Counted from the stretch's first letter, positions 25,366-35,157 are shown. The stretch: 59,422 nucleotides of DNA from Gallibacterium melopsittaci (GCF_042433085.1 NZ_JBHLWA010000028.1:1-59422), one strand, 5' to 3'. Translations and numbers: made by a program. Notes: generated by a model not told the origin, from the sequence alone.

Positions 25366-25784
25366 TGGATAATTTAACGATCATTGCTTTTGATTTTGGC
25401 ACGCAAAGTATTGGGTGTGCTATCGGGCAAAGTATTACGCAAACTGCTCAAGCATTACCAGCATTCAAAGCACAAGACGGTACACCTAATTGGGAAGCGA
25501 TCAAAAAGTGCTTAGATGAATGGCAACCTGATATCGTTGTGGTAGGACTGCCATTAAATATGGATGGCACTGAGCAAGAAATCACGCAACGTGCGAAAAA
25601 ATTTGCTAATCGTTTACATGGTCGCTTTGGTGTAAAAGTTGAATTACAAGATGAACGCCTTACAACGACTGAAGCAAGATCTGAGATTTTTGCTAGAGGA
25701 GGATTTCGTGCTTTGAACAAAGGCAAAATTGATTCAATTTCTGCGTGTTTAATTTTGGAGAGTTGGTTTGAAAATCGGGGATAA
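25365..25784 (+). CDS. ruvX: RuvX/YqgF family RNase H-fold nuclease
   Basis: A 139-residue RNase H-like protein of the family called Holliday-junction resolvase RuvX or 16S rRNA 5'-processing factor YqgF. Catalytic acidic positions are seen in AFDFGTQSIG and DERLTT, with VVGLPLNMDG between. It ends the rsmE-yqgE-ruvX operon; its stop codon falls inside the terminator stem. Confidence 0.95.
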   Translation: MDNLTIIAFDFGTQSIGCAIGQSITQTAQALPAFKAQDGTPNWEAIKKCLDEWQPDIVVVGLPLNMDGTEQEITQRAKKFANRLHGRFGVKVELQDERLTTTEARSEIFARGGFRALNKGKIDSISACLILESWFENRG

Positions 25785-25800
25785 TATCTTCATCCCCGAT
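25774..25800. terminator. Shared terminator between ruvX and artM
   Basis: A 9-bp stem ATCGGGGAT/ATCCCCGAT with a 9-nt loop, between converging ruvX (stop 25784) and artM (stop 25805). U-runs are poor on both sides, so efficiency is uncertain. Confidence 0.65.
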
Positions 25801-25804
25801 AAGA

Positions 25805-26491
25805 TTAGGATGATTTAGATACTTCTAAACGTTCAAATACTAATACACGTTTTTCTAATTTACGTAATAAGTAAGTCGCAATACCAGTAATCACTAAATA
25901 AATTACCCCAGCCAAACCATAAATTAATAACGCATTGTATTCTGTCCCATAAAGCTGTCTGGCATATCCCATAATATCCATAATCGTAATAGTAGATGCC
26001 AAAGACGTTCCTTTAAATACCAGAATGATCTCGTTGGTATAGGATGGTAATGCACGTTTTAACGCATAAGGGATTAAGATTTTTAACGTTTGGGCTCGCG
26101 ATAAACCTAATGAAGCACAGCTTTCCCACTGCCCTTTTGAAATCGCTTTTACCGCACCATAAAAAAGTTGGGTTGAGTAGGCGGCACTATTCAACGCTAA
26201 TGCTAACATTGCACAGAACCAAGCATTAGATAACAAACTCCAGAATGGGCTATCAACAATCCATTGGAATTGACCAGGACCACTATAAATTAAAAATAAT
26301 TGTACTAATAAAGGCGTACCCGTAAACAGCGTAATATAAGTATTAACAATACGACTGATAATTTTATTATTCAATGCTAATAAAAACGTTAATACCAATG
26401 CCATAACAAAAGCAATCGCCAATGCGACTACAGTTAATAAAAGGCTGGTTGGAATACCTTGTGCAATGGTCTGAAAGTAATCGTATGTCAT
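25805..26491 (-). CDS. artM: Arginine ABC transporter permease ArtM
   Basis: One of two inner-membrane permeases of the arginine importer. It has 228 residues with about five membrane segments and the HisM/ArtM-type coupling loop AVKAISKGQWESCASLGLSRAQTL. Its ATG overlaps the artQ stop by one base. It is the last gene of artP-artI-artQ-artM, controlled from the ARG boxes at 28671-28709. Confidence 0.94.
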   Translation of the reverse strand: MTYDYFQTIAQGIPTSLLLTVVALAIAFVMALVLTFLLALNNKIISRIVNTYITLFTGTPLLVQLFLIYSGPGQFQWIVDSPFWSLLSNAWFCAMLALALNSAAYSTQLFYGAVKAISKGQWESCASLGLSRAQTLKILIPYALKRALPSYTNEIILVFKGTSLASTITIMDIMGYARQLYGTEYNALLIYGLAGVIYLVITGIATYLLRKLEKRVLVFERLEVSKSS

Positions 26492-27162
26492 TAGCCTTTC
26501 TCCCGTTCAAAACGTGTAAAGTAAAGATCCAACTTACGGATACCGACCTGACTTACTAACGTAATGACCAAATAAAGTAAGGCCGCAATGCCATACCAAG
26601 TAAATGGTTGATGCGTACTCGCGTTCACTAATTCGGCTTGACGCATTAAATCATCCACCCCGATTAATGATACTAACGCAGTGTCTTTTAATAAAACTAG
26701 CCATTGATTACTTAATCCTGGTAACGCATGTCGCCAAACTTGTGGCATCACAATGCGTACAAATGTTTGTGGACGGCTTAAACCTAATGCTGCACCAGAC
26801 TCCCATTGTCCCAAAGGAATAGCTTGTATTGCACCACGCAGTGATTGAGAAGCATATGCTGCAAAAATAATTGCTAAAGCAACCGTTCCACACCAAAAGG
26901 CACTAAACTCAATATATTCATCAGTTAAGATAAATAAGACTTGGGTTGAACCAAAGAAAATTAATAACACCACTAAAATTTCTGGCAAACCACGCAATAA
27001 TGTCACGATAACTGAAGTAGTTTGACGAATACAACGAATTTTATTGGTTTCAAGTACCACAAAAATAATGGATAAAATTAATCCCAGTATCAATGAAGAA
27101 ACCGCTAACCCTAAGGTTATTAGGGTAGCGGAAAACATTAATTGAATAAAATCAGCAAACAT
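26491..27162 (-). CDS. artQ: Arginine ABC transporter permease ArtQ
   Basis: The second permease of the arginine importer. It has 223 residues with about five hydrophobic segments and the coupling motif AIQAIPLGQWESGAALGLSR. The gene lies five bases after artI and overlaps artM by one base. The binding partners are ArtM and the ATPase ArtP. Confidence 0.94.
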   Translation of the reverse strand: MFADFIQLMFSATLITLGLAVSSLILGLILSIIFVVLETNKIRCIRQTTSVIVTLLRGLPEILVVLLIFFGSTQVLFILTDEYIEFSAFWCGTVALAIIFAAYASQSLRGAIQAIPLGQWESGAALGLSRPQTFVRIVMPQVWRHALPGLSNQWLVLLKDTALVSLIGVDDLMRQAELVNASTHQPFTWYGIAALLYLVITLVSQVGIRKLDLYFTRFEREKG

Positions 27163-27167
27163 TGTTC

Positions 27168-27890
27168 TTATTTACCAGACATCCATTTGTCGTAAATTGC
27201 TTGATATTGACCATTTGCTTTAATTGCAGCTAAACCTTTATTTAACTGTTGCAATAACTCTGTATTATTTTTGTTGACTGCAATACCTAAGCCATTACCG
27301 AAGTATTGTTTATCAGTTACTTTATCGCCTACAAAGTGAACTGCTTTATCACTCTTAATCCATTCAGCTAATACCGCAGTATCTCCAAAAATAATATCAA
27401 TACGACCATTTTTAAGGTCTAAGATCGCATTTTGTAATGTTGAATATGGTTTACTGTTATATTGTTTTGCTTTTGCTGCAACATATTGTTGGAAAGTGGT
27501 TCCGTTTTGTACGCCAATATTTTTTGCATTTTCTAACGTTACGCCTTCTTTTGCTGCCACAAAACTTGCAGAACTATCGTAGTAAGGATCAGAGAAGCTC
27601 ACTTGTTTTGCACGTTCTTCCGTAATATCCATTGCAGAAATTGCAGCATCAAAACGTTTAAATTTAAGACCTGCAATTAAGCTATCAAAAGATTGGCTAG
27701 TAAATTTACATTCAGCCTTGATCTCCTTACAGATTGCATTGGCAACATCAACATCAAAACCAATAATTTCACCTTTTTCATTGGTATTTTCAAAAGGTGG
27801 ATAAGTTGGTTCCATTGCAAAAGTAATGGTTTGTGCGTTTGCAGCAACTGCAGCACCAAATAATAAACTCGCTAATAATACTTTTTTCAT
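27168..27890 (-). CDS. artI: Arginine-binding periplasmic protein ArtI
   Basis: The periplasmic solute receptor of the arginine importer. It has 240 residues with a signal peptide MKKVLLASLLFGAAVAANA cleaved before QTITFAMEPTYPPFE, followed by a type-II binding fold (GFDVDVANAIC, KRFDAAISAMDITEER). The ribosome-binding site CAGGAG and the bases AAACACAA just before and over the start codon are complementary to the GcvB R1 region (see findings). Confidence 0.95.
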   Translation of the reverse strand: MKKVLLASLLFGAAVAANAQTITFAMEPTYPPFENTNEKGEIIGFDVDVANAICKEIKAECKFTSQSFDSLIAGLKFKRFDAAISAMDITEERAKQVSFSDPYYDSSASFVAAKEGVTLENAKNIGVQNGTTFQQYVAAKAKQYNSKPYSTLQNAILDLKNGRIDIIFGDTAVLAEWIKSDKAVHFVGDKVTDKQYFGNGLGIAVNKNNTELLQQLNKGLAAIKANGQYQAIYDKWMSGK

Positions 27891-27911
27891 TGTGTTTCTC
27901 CTGTAAGGATC

Positions 27912-28640
27912 TTAGTGTGATAAATATTGCTTAAATTGTTCAGTTTGTGGATTTTCAAAGCAAGACGCATCGCCCACTTCAATAATCCGCCCTTGTTCCA
28001 TATACACCACTTTCGTTGCTGTTTTACGAGCAACATTAACCTCGTGGGTAACGATAAATTGTGTAATGCCTGTTTGTTGTAACTCTTGGATAATAGAAAC
28101 AACTTGTGCTGTAATTTCAGGATCTAATGCCGCTGTTGGTTCATCAAAAAGCAACACTTGTGGTTTCATCATTAACGCTCGTGCGATTGCAACACGTTGC
28201 TGTTGTCCACCTGATAAATGTAATGGAAAACGATCAGCGTGTGCTTCTAAACGTAAACGTTTTAATAAACCTAAGGCTTGCTGTTTTGCAGCATCTTCAT
28301 TTAATCCAAGCACTTTCATTGGCGCTTCAATTAAATTTTGTATCACTGTCATATGTGGCCAAAGATGATATTGTTGGAATACCATTCCTACATCTTGTCG
28401 TAATTGACGAATCTTTTTTGGATCGTTATTGGTTGAGAGATCAAAACGGTTATTCGCAATCACTAACTCTCCGCTTTTTGGCACTTCAAGTAAATTTAAC
28501 GTGCGAATCAATGTACTTTTCCCTGCTCCACTTGGCCCAAGTAAAACCACAATATCACCTTGTTCTGCGGTCAAATTTATGTCAAATAAAGCCTGTGTGG
28601 AACCATAAAAAAAGTTCACATTTTTAATACTGATTGTCAT
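27912..28640 (-). CDS. artP: Arginine ABC transporter ATP-binding protein ArtP
   Basis: The cytosolic ATPase of the arginine importer. It has 242 residues with Walker A LGPSGAGKST, signature LSGGQQQRVAIARAL, Walker B VLLFDEPTAALDP and the switch His in VTHEV. It is first in the operon; tandem ARG boxes lie 31-69 bases upstream. Confidence 0.96.
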   Translation of the reverse strand: MTISIKNVNFFYGSTQALFDINLTAEQGDIVVLLGPSGAGKSTLIRTLNLLEVPKSGELVIANNRFDLSTNNDPKKIRQLRQDVGMVFQQYHLWPHMTVIQNLIEAPMKVLGLNEDAAKQQALGLLKRLRLEAHADRFPLHLSGGQQQRVAIARALMMKPQVLLFDEPTAALDPEITAQVVSIIQELQQTGITQFIVTHEVNVARKTATKVVYMEQGRIIEVGDASCFENPQTEQFKQYLSH

Positions 28641-28670
28641 TAAGATATGCTCTAAATTAAGATTGGCAAT

Positions 28671-28709
28671 AATGCAAATATATTAATGTTTTTTGCATAC
28701 CTATTCAAC
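28671..28709 (-). promoter_or_regulatory. Tandem ArgR (ARG) boxes before artPIQM
   Basis: Two 18-bp imperfect ARG boxes, 28671-28688 (AATGCAAATATATTAATG) and 28692-28709 (TTTGCATACCTATTCAAC), separated by 3 bp, the spacing used by ArgR hexamers. Each matches about 14 of 18 consensus positions. Repression by ArgR-arginine is expected from the family. Confidence 0.6.
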
Positions 28710-28771
28710 AAAATATATCGTAAGAAGTCGATGTTTGATTGGTTTAAAAAAGAAATTGATTAGAAAAATAA

Positions 28772-28794
28772 AGCCCTCTCTAAAAGAGAGGGCT
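28772..28794 (-). terminator. Terminator after glyA
   Basis: A 10-bp stem AGCCCTCTCT/AGAGAGGGCT with a 3-nt loop, then TTATTTTTC on the minus strand, 12 bases past the glyA stop. Confidence 0.9.
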
Positions 28795-28806
28795 AAGAAA
28801 GAATGA

Positions 28807-30060
28807 TTAAGCGTATACTGGTAAGCGGCGACAAATTGCAAGCACTTTCTCTTTTGTAGCTTCAATTACCGCTTCGTTTTCGATATCATCTAAAACATCA
28901 CACATCCAACCAGCTAATTCACGAGCTTCAGCTTCTTTGAAACCACGGCGAGTAATGGATGGTGTACCTACACGAATACCTGATGTAACAAATGGACTTT
29001 TCGGATCATTTGGCACTGCATTTTTATTCACAGTAATATTGGCACGACCTAATGCTGCATCCGCTGCTTTACCCGTTAAGCCTTTTTTCACTAAGTTAAC
29101 AAGGAATAAGTGGTTTTCTGTCCCATTTGAAACAATGTCATAACCACGTTGCTTAAAGACTTCCACCATCGCTTGTGCATTTTTTACCACCTGTTGCTGG
29201 TAGGCTTTGAATTCTGGCTCCATAGCTTCTTTGAAACAAACCGCTTTCGCCGCAATAACGTGCATTAATGGACCGCCTTGACCCGCTGGGAATACCGCAC
29301 TATTTAATTTCTTATAGAGTTCTTCTGAACCGCCTTTTGCTAAGATTAAACCGCCACGAGGACCAGCTAATGTTTTATGCGTTGTTGTTGTTACAATATG
29401 GGCATACTCTAATGGATTTGGATAAACACCTGCGGCAATTAAACCTGCAACATGAGCCATATCAACGAATAAATATGCACCCACTTCATCGGCAATTTCA
29501 CGCATTTTTTTCCAATCAACAACTTGTGAGTATGCTGAGAAACCACCAACAATCATTTTTGGTTTTACGGCTAAAGCTTGTTGACGTAATGCATCATAAT
29601 CAATTAATCCTTCATCAGTAATACCATATTGCTCTGCATGATAAATTTTACCTGAGAAGCTCACTGATGCACCGTGAGTTAAATGTCCACCATGTGCTAA
29701 ACTCATACCTAAAATTGTATCACCTGGTTCAAGTAACGCCATATAAACTGCTGCATTCGCTTGTGAACCTGAGTGAGGTTGTACATTCGCATAATCTGCA
29801 CCAAATAGTTCTTTCGCACGATCAATCGCGAGTTGTTCAATAATATCAACATATTCACAACCACCGTAATAACGTTTACCCGGATAACCTTCCGCATATT
29901 TATTGGTTAATTGTGAGCCTTGTGCTTGCATTACACGTGGGCTAGCATAGTTTTCAGAAGCAATTAATTCGATATGTTCTTCTTGACGACGATCTTCATC
30001 TTGGATTGCTTGCCATAAAATTGGATCGTAATCGGCAATATTCATACTTCTTTTTAACAT
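28807..30060 (-). CDS. glyA: Serine hydroxymethyltransferase
   Basis: Converts serine and tetrahydrofolate to glycine and methylene-tetrahydrofolate. It has 417 residues starting MLKRSMNIADYDP, the same N-terminus as the enterobacterial enzyme. The PLP lysine is in TTTTHKTLAGPRGG, near residue 229. The ribosome-binding site is AGAGAGG. A MetR-like site lies about 105 bases upstream. In related genomes glyA directly follows purHD; here an MFS gene separates them. Confidence 0.97.
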   Translation of the reverse strand: MLKRSMNIADYDPILWQAIQDEDRRQEEHIELIASENYASPRVMQAQGSQLTNKYAEGYPGKRYYGGCEYVDIIEQLAIDRAKELFGADYANVQPHSGSQANAAVYMALLEPGDTILGMSLAHGGHLTHGASVSFSGKIYHAEQYGITDEGLIDYDALRQQALAVKPKMIVGGFSAYSQVVDWKKMREIADEVGAYLFVDMAHVAGLIAAGVYPNPLEYAHIVTTTTHKTLAGPRGGLILAKGGSEELYKKLNSAVFPAGQGGPLMHVIAAKAVCFKEAMEPEFKAYQQQVVKNAQAMVEVFKQRGYDIVSNGTENHLFLVNLVKKGLTGKAADAALGRANITVNKNAVPNDPKSPFVTSGIRVGTPSITRRGFKEAEARELAGWMCDVLDDIENEAVIEATKEKVLAICRRLPVYA

Positions 30061-30163
30061 CAGGATTTCCTCTCTAATAAAATGATGATGGAAGGTTATT
30101 AAGTGTACCTATTTATTTACAAGGTGTAATTAAAATCTTATCGCTATTTTTTCATCTTCATAA

Positions 30164-30176
30164 TGAAAACTGTTCA
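30164..30176. promoter_or_regulatory. MetR-like site upstream of glyA
   Basis: TGAAAACTGTTCA fits TGAA-N5-TTCA, the core of MetR sites, and glyA is a known MetR target in E. coli. The centre base differs from the preferred A/T, so this is a candidate only. Confidence 0.4.
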
Positions 30177-30213
30177 TACATAATATTATTCCTATAAATT
30201 GAAATAATATTTA

Positions 30214-31464
30214 TCATTGTAATTCTGTTACTAATTTTTCTTTAATTGGTAAACACCACAAAGCTGCTAATGTCGCCAATACCATATCGGCATACCACAT
30301 ATATTGATATTGACCAAAATGATCTACAACTAATCCTCCTATGTAAGCCCCTAAAAAAGCACCTACTTGATGAGTAAAAAGTGTTAAACCAAATAAAGTT
30401 GCTAAATATTTTACGCCAAAAAGCTTACCAACTGTCGCTGCTGTTGGAGGAACTGTCGCTAACCAAGTCAATCCTAAACCAATCGCAAAACAATAAAAAG
30501 TTAACGGTGTGGCTGGCAAGGCTAAATATAGACCAATTAGTAAAGCTCGAGATAAATACATCCAGAATAGAATATATTTACTTAAGAAATGCCCAACACA
30601 CCAACCTATAAATAAACTTCCTACGACATTAGATAAACCAATTAAGGCTAATGACCAAGATGCCACATCTGATTTTAGTCCCATCAAGGTCACTTCAACT
30701 GGTAAGTGAGTCACTAAAAAAGCAATATGAAAACCACAAGTAAAAAAACCTAAATGCAATAATTGGTAACTTCTATTCGCTAAAGCAATGCGTAAAGCAT
30801 TCTTTAATCCACTTTTCGGTGTGTGAGAATGCTGTTTGACTGGTTTATCAGGAATTGATTGCGTAATACTATATTTTGGTTTACGTACTAATAGATAGGC
30901 CAATGGGATAGTTAATAATCCAGATATTGCCAAAAATACCATTGCGCCACGCCAACCAAAAATCGGCGAGGTAATGAAAAACTGCAAAATTGGTGCAAAT
31001 AAGAATTGCCCAAATGAACTCCCCGCATTAATAATTCCAGAAGATACGCCTTGGAATCGACTTGGAATACGATTAGCTACTAAACCAATCAATACAGAAA
31101 AACTACCAGCACCAGAGCCAAATGCTAATAGTAGTCCTATCGTCACTAACAGGCCTGTTTGACTTACCCAAAATGGAAAAATGATACTACCAGAAAATAA
31201 TAATAAAGCTCCCACTAACAACACCTTAAACGAACCAAAACGATCCGCTAAAGCTCCCATAATGGGTTGGGAAACACCCCACATTAATTGACTTACCGCT
31301 AAAGCAAAACTAATTCCAACAATACTAAGGTGTTCTAACTGCGACAAAGGCGGTACAAATACCCCTTGTGACAATCGAACTCCCGAAGTAATTAATAAAA
31401 TAATTGCTGCACAAAAAACTAATGTCCAGAATGAATTGTGCTTAGTGTGAGGTGTTACATCCAT
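30214..31464 (-). CDS. Major facilitator superfamily transporter
   Basis: A 416-residue inner-membrane protein with about twelve membrane segments, the loop GALADRFGSFK after segment 2 and a central charged loop (VRKPKYSITQSIPDKPVKQHSHTPKS, described here only by its position near 190-215). The fold suggests a YbfB/oxalate-formate-like MFS member; the substrate is unknown. It lies only six bases after purD and so should be co-transcribed with purH-purD. A link to purine or one-carbon metabolism is inferred from that position alone. Confidence 0.85.
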   Translation of the reverse strand: MDVTPHTKHNSFWTLVFCAAIILLITSGVRLSQGVFVPPLSQLEHLSIVGISFALAVSQLMWGVSQPIMGALADRFGSFKVLLVGALLLFSGSIIFPFWVSQTGLLVTIGLLLAFGSGAGSFSVLIGLVANRIPSRFQGVSSGIINAGSSFGQFLFAPILQFFITSPIFGWRGAMVFLAISGLLTIPLAYLLVRKPKYSITQSIPDKPVKQHSHTPKSGLKNALRIALANRSYQLLHLGFFTCGFHIAFLVTHLPVEVTLMGLKSDVASWSLALIGLSNVVGSLFIGWCVGHFLSKYILFWMYLSRALLIGLYLALPATPLTFYCFAIGLGLTWLATVPPTAATVGKLFGVKYLATLFGLTLFTHQVGAFLGAYIGGLVVDHFGQYQYMWYADMVLATLAALWCLPIKEKLVTELQ

Positions 31465-31470
31465 ATCTTA

Positions 31471-32754
31471 TTATTTTTCTCGAGCAATCGCACGATAACC
31501 AATATCACGGCGATAGAAACGCCCTTGCCAAGTGATGGCTTCAGCTAATTGCAATGCTTTTTGTTGTGCTGCTTTCACGCTATCCCCTAATGCAGTCGCA
31601 CAAAGAACTCGTCCGCCATTCGTTACAATATGCTCGCCCTGTTGCTCAACACCTGCAAAGAAAACTTTGCCATCAAGTTTTGCTGCTTGTGCTAGCCCCT
31701 CAATCACATCTCCTTTTCGAGGCGTATCAGGATAGCCCTCAGCAGCCAGAACAATACCCAATGCAGCTTGTTCACACCATTGTGATTGAACTTGATCTAA
31801 CTTGCCATCACAAGCGGCTAAACAAAGTTCTACTAAATCAGATTGTAAGCGTAACATAACAGGTTGTGTTTCAGGATCACCAAAACGGCAGTTAAACTCG
31901 ATCACTTTTGGTTGTCCATTTGGCATAATCATTAATCCTGCATAAAGAAAACCTGTATAGACATTATTTTCTGCCGCCATACCATTCACAGTTGGATAAA
32001 TCACTTCCTGCATAATACGTTGGTGAATTTCAGGGGTAACCACTGGTGCAGGTGAATAGGCTCCCATTCCACCTGTATTTAGCCCTGTGTCACCTTCACC
32101 AACACGTTTGTGATCTTGGCTCGTTGCCATAGGTTCAACGTTTTTACCATCGACCATCACAATAAAACTTGCTTCTTCACCATCAAGGTACTCTTCAATT
32201 ACCACACGACTTCCCGCTTCACCAAACGCATTACCAGAAAGCATATCTTTCACGGCAGCTTCTGCTTCAGCTAGTGTCATGGCAACAATTACGCCTTTAC
32301 CAGCAGCTAAACCATCTGCTTTAATCACGATTGGTGCGCCTTTCTTTTGCAAATAAGCTAATGCAGGTTCAACTTGGGTAAAAGTTTGATATTCTGCTGT
32401 CGGAATATGATGACGAGCTAAAAAATCTTTAGTAAAGGCTTTTGAACCTTCTAATTGGGCTGCGGCTTTGGTTGGACCAAAAATCTTTAAACCTGCCGCA
32501 CGAAACGCATCAACCACACCAATAACTAATGGTGCTTCAGGGCCAACAATCGTTAAATCAATTTGTTGCTGCTTAGCAAACTCCACTAAAGCCGTAATAT
32601 CGGTTGCACTAATGGCAACATTTTCCACTTTTGCTTCTTGTGCCGTACCAACATTTCCGGGTGCAACAAATACTTTTTCTGCTAATGGTGATTGGGCTAC
32701 TTTCCAGGTTAAAGCGTGTTCACGTCCACCATTTCCAATAATTAAAATTTTCAT
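31471..32754 (-). CDS. purD: Phosphoribosylamine-glycine ligase
   Basis: Second step of purine synthesis: joins glycine to phosphoribosylamine with ATP. It has 427 residues, with an N-terminal domain (KILIIGNGGREHAL) and an ATP-grasp domain (VIKADGLAAGKGVIVA, VEPMATSQDHKRVGEGDTG, VIEFNCRFGDPETQ). It lies 18 bases after an exported protein of unknown function and 6 before the MFS gene. Confidence 0.97.
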   Translation of the reverse strand: MKILIIGNGGREHALTWKVAQSPLAEKVFVAPGNVGTAQEAKVENVAISATDITALVEFAKQQQIDLTIVGPEAPLVIGVVDAFRAAGLKIFGPTKAAAQLEGSKAFTKDFLARHHIPTAEYQTFTQVEPALAYLQKKGAPIVIKADGLAAGKGVIVAMTLAEAEAAVKDMLSGNAFGEAGSRVVIEEYLDGEEASFIVMVDGKNVEPMATSQDHKRVGEGDTGLNTGGMGAYSPAPVVTPEIHQRIMQEVIYPTVNGMAAENNVYTGFLYAGLMIMPNGQPKVIEFNCRFGDPETQPVMLRLQSDLVELCLAACDGKLDQVQSQWCEQAALGIVLAAEGYPDTPRKGDVIEGLAQAAKLDGKVFFAGVEQQGEHIVTNGGRVLCATALGDSVKAAQQKALQLAEAITWQGRFYRRDIGYRAIAREK

Positions 32755-32772
32755 TTAACACCTTATTTATAT

Positions 32773-33474
32773 TTATTTATGAAATAACTCTTTTTGCGTT
32801 GTAAATCTTTTTAGATCATCTTCTGATAAATCAGAAGCACGACCTTGCCACTTATTCTTGTGTGGGTAGAGCTTATTGTAACGACAAGGTTTACCTTTTT
32901 CTGGATTACAAATAGAAAGATACTCACGCATCACTATATAATCTGTCAGTAAAGAAAAATGATTTACTCCAAATATATCTTCTTCCTTAGGTTTTTCTTG
33001 TGGTCGCCAAGAATGCCAATGATGAAAGTTATAATCTTCTCCTTCCAAGAAAAAATTTAATGCGGCTTCACCATAAGGTGCATTAGGTAATTTTTCTGGG
33101 CAATAATAAGCAACTGCCACCGCTTTACCTGGAAAAATATTACTTAATAACGGTTCAATCTCTGAAAATCTAATTGTAGGACATTTTTCTTGTAATGTGC
33201 CTAACGCAAATGCGATTAAATCGAGCCAACTTCCCATATGATGCGGATAACGTGAATCACTTATAAGATACGTTTTCCAAGAATCAACTTTGTCTTTCGC
33301 ATCTGTGTATTCTGTTACATATATCCCTTTAGGATCTCCAGAAAAGAAAGCCAGCTTAGATTTCTGTGGCGGAGGAAAATCAATTTGCTCCCCTTTAATC
33401 TCTATTTTAGTTGCTGCGTGAACGCTTATTGGCAAGCTAATAGCAATTAATAACAATCGTCTTAATAGAGGCAC
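32773..33474 (-). CDS. Exported protein of unknown function within the pur operon
   Basis: I do not recognise this 233-residue protein. It starts with GTG at 33474 behind AAGGA, with a clear signal peptide (MPLLRRLLLIAISLPISVHA). The mature part is about 213 residues and hydrophilic, with four cysteines (in EKCPTIRF, AYYCPEKL, LSICNPEKG and KPCRYNK), enough for two disulfides, and an aromatic/His patch YNFHHWHSW. It sits 24 bases after purH and 18 before purD, so it is co-transcribed with them under the PurR box. A periplasmic location is inferred. Confidence 0.75.
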   Translation of the reverse strand: MPLLRRLLLIAISLPISVHAATKIEIKGEQIDFPPPQKSKLAFFSGDPKGIYVTEYTDAKDKVDSWKTYLISDSRYPHHMGSWLDLIAFALGTLQEKCPTIRFSEIEPLLSNIFPGKAVAVAYYCPEKLPNAPYGEAALNFFLEGEDYNFHHWHSWRPQEKPKEEDIFGVNHFSLLTDYIVMREYLSICNPEKGKPCRYNKLYPHKNKWQGRASDLSEDDLKRFTTQKELFHK

Positions 33475-33498
33475 TCTTGCTTCCTTATAACTATTAAA

Positions 33499-35100
33499 TT
33501 AGTGTCTAAAATGACGCATACCTGTTAATACCATCACCATATTATGTTCATCTGCGGCATCAATCACTTCTTGATCACGAATTGAACCACCTGGGTGAAT
33601 CACACAAGTTACGCCGACTTTCGCAGCAGCATCAATACCATCACGGAATGGGAAGAATGCATCAGACGCCATTACTGTACCTTTTACTTCTAAACCTTCA
33701 TCTTCTGCTTTAATACCCGCTATTTTTGCAGAATAAACTCGGCTCATTTGTCCTGCACCAATCCCAATAGTTTGATTATTTTTTGCATAGACTATTGCAT
33801 TTGATTTCACATATTTTGCCACTTTCCAGCAGAATAAAAGATCTTTTAATTCTTCGTCTGTTGGCTTACGTTTACTCACCACTTGTAAATCTTCTAACGC
33901 AACCATACCAAGGTCGGCTTCTTGCACTAATAAACCACCATTTACCCGTTTAAAATCTAAACGTGGTTGACGTTGTTGCCATTCACCACATTCTAAGACA
34001 CGAACATTTTTCTTCGCTTTTAATACCTCTTTCGCCTCAGCAGAAATCACTGGGGCAATAATCACTTCTACAAATTGGCGTTCAATAATCGTTTTTGCTG
34101 TTTCAGCATCTAATTCACGGTTAAATGCGATAATGCCACCAAATGCAGAAGTTGGATCAGTTTGATACGCTCGATTATAGGCTTCTAATAAATTTTTGCC
34201 TAAAGCGACACCACAAGGATTAGCGTGCTTAACAATCACACAGGCTGGCTCATTAAACTCTTTCACACATTCTAATGCCGCATCGGTATCCACAATATTG
34301 TTATAAGACAATGCTTTACCTTGTAACTGTTCAGCCGTTGCCACACTCGCTTCTTTTAACTCTTTTTCAATATAAAATGCCGCATTTTGATGTGAATTCT
34401 CACCATAACGCATGGTTTGTTTACGAATAAAATTCAGATTCAAGGTGCGAGGGAATTGACCACAAGGGTTATCAAGTTCCTCTTGTTCTGCACCAAGATA
34501 TGGTTTAACTAAACGACCGAAGTAATTCGCAATCATTGCATCATATTGCGCGGTATGTTCAAATGCCTTAATTGCTAAATCAAAACGTGTAGCAAATGTT
34601 AATGAATTTTGGTTTTGATCCATTTCTTCCAAAATTGCAGCAAAATCCGCATTATTCACTACAATCGCAACATCTTTATGATTTTTTGCAGCGGAACGCA
34701 CCATTGTTGGTCCGCCAATATCAATATTTTCTACTGCATCCTCTAAGGTACAATCTGGTTTTGCGACGGTTTGAGCAAAAGGATATAAATTCACCACCAC
34801 CATATCGATACGATCAATATGATGTTTAGCCATTACTTCATCATCAATCCCACGACGACCTAAAATGCCACCATGTACCTTTGGATGTAAGGTTTTCACG
34901 CGCCCATCCATCATCTCTGGAAATTGCGTGTAATCAGATACTTCCGTTACCGTTAAGCCATTTTCTAAAAGTAATTTAGCTGTACCGCCTGTAGAAAGAA
35001 TTTGTACACCACGTTGAATTAAACCTTGAGCAAATTCAACAATACCAGTTTTATCGGAAACACTAATTAAAGCACGTTGGATAGGACGTTGTTCCTGCAT
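33499..35100 (-). CDS. purH: Bifunctional AICAR transformylase / IMP cyclohydrolase
   Basis: Catalyses the last two steps to IMP. It has 533 residues, with the MGS-like cyclohydrolase domain at the N-terminus (SVSDKTGIVEFAQGL, LSTGGTAKLL) and the transformylase domain after about residue 200, with its catalytic KHANPCG motif. It is first of purH-orf-purD-MFS, with a PurR box upstream. Confidence 0.97.
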   Translation of the reverse strand: MQEQRPIQRALISVSDKTGIVEFAQGLIQRGVQILSTGGTAKLLLENGLTVTEVSDYTQFPEMMDGRVKTLHPKVHGGILGRRGIDDEVMAKHHIDRIDMVVVNLYPFAQTVAKPDCTLEDAVENIDIGGPTMVRSAAKNHKDVAIVVNNADFAAILEEMDQNQNSLTFATRFDLAIKAFEHTAQYDAMIANYFGRLVKPYLGAEQEELDNPCGQFPRTLNLNFIRKQTMRYGENSHQNAAFYIEKELKEASVATAEQLQGKALSYNNIVDTDAALECVKEFNEPACVIVKHANPCGVALGKNLLEAYNRAYQTDPTSAFGGIIAFNRELDAETAKTIIERQFVEVIIAPVISAEAKEVLKAKKNVRVLECGEWQQRQPRLDFKRVNGGLLVQEADLGMVALEDLQVVSKRKPTDEELKDLLFCWKVAKYVKSNAIVYAKNNQTIGIGAGQMSRVYSAKIAGIKAEDEGLEVKGTVMASDAFFPFRDGIDAAAKVGVTCVIHPGGSIRDQEVIDAADEHNMVMVLTGMRHFRH

Positions 35101-35157
35101 TATTTATTCCTTTGTTTGATATGAAAAAAGATGAGAAAATTTGCGGGCATAAGTATA

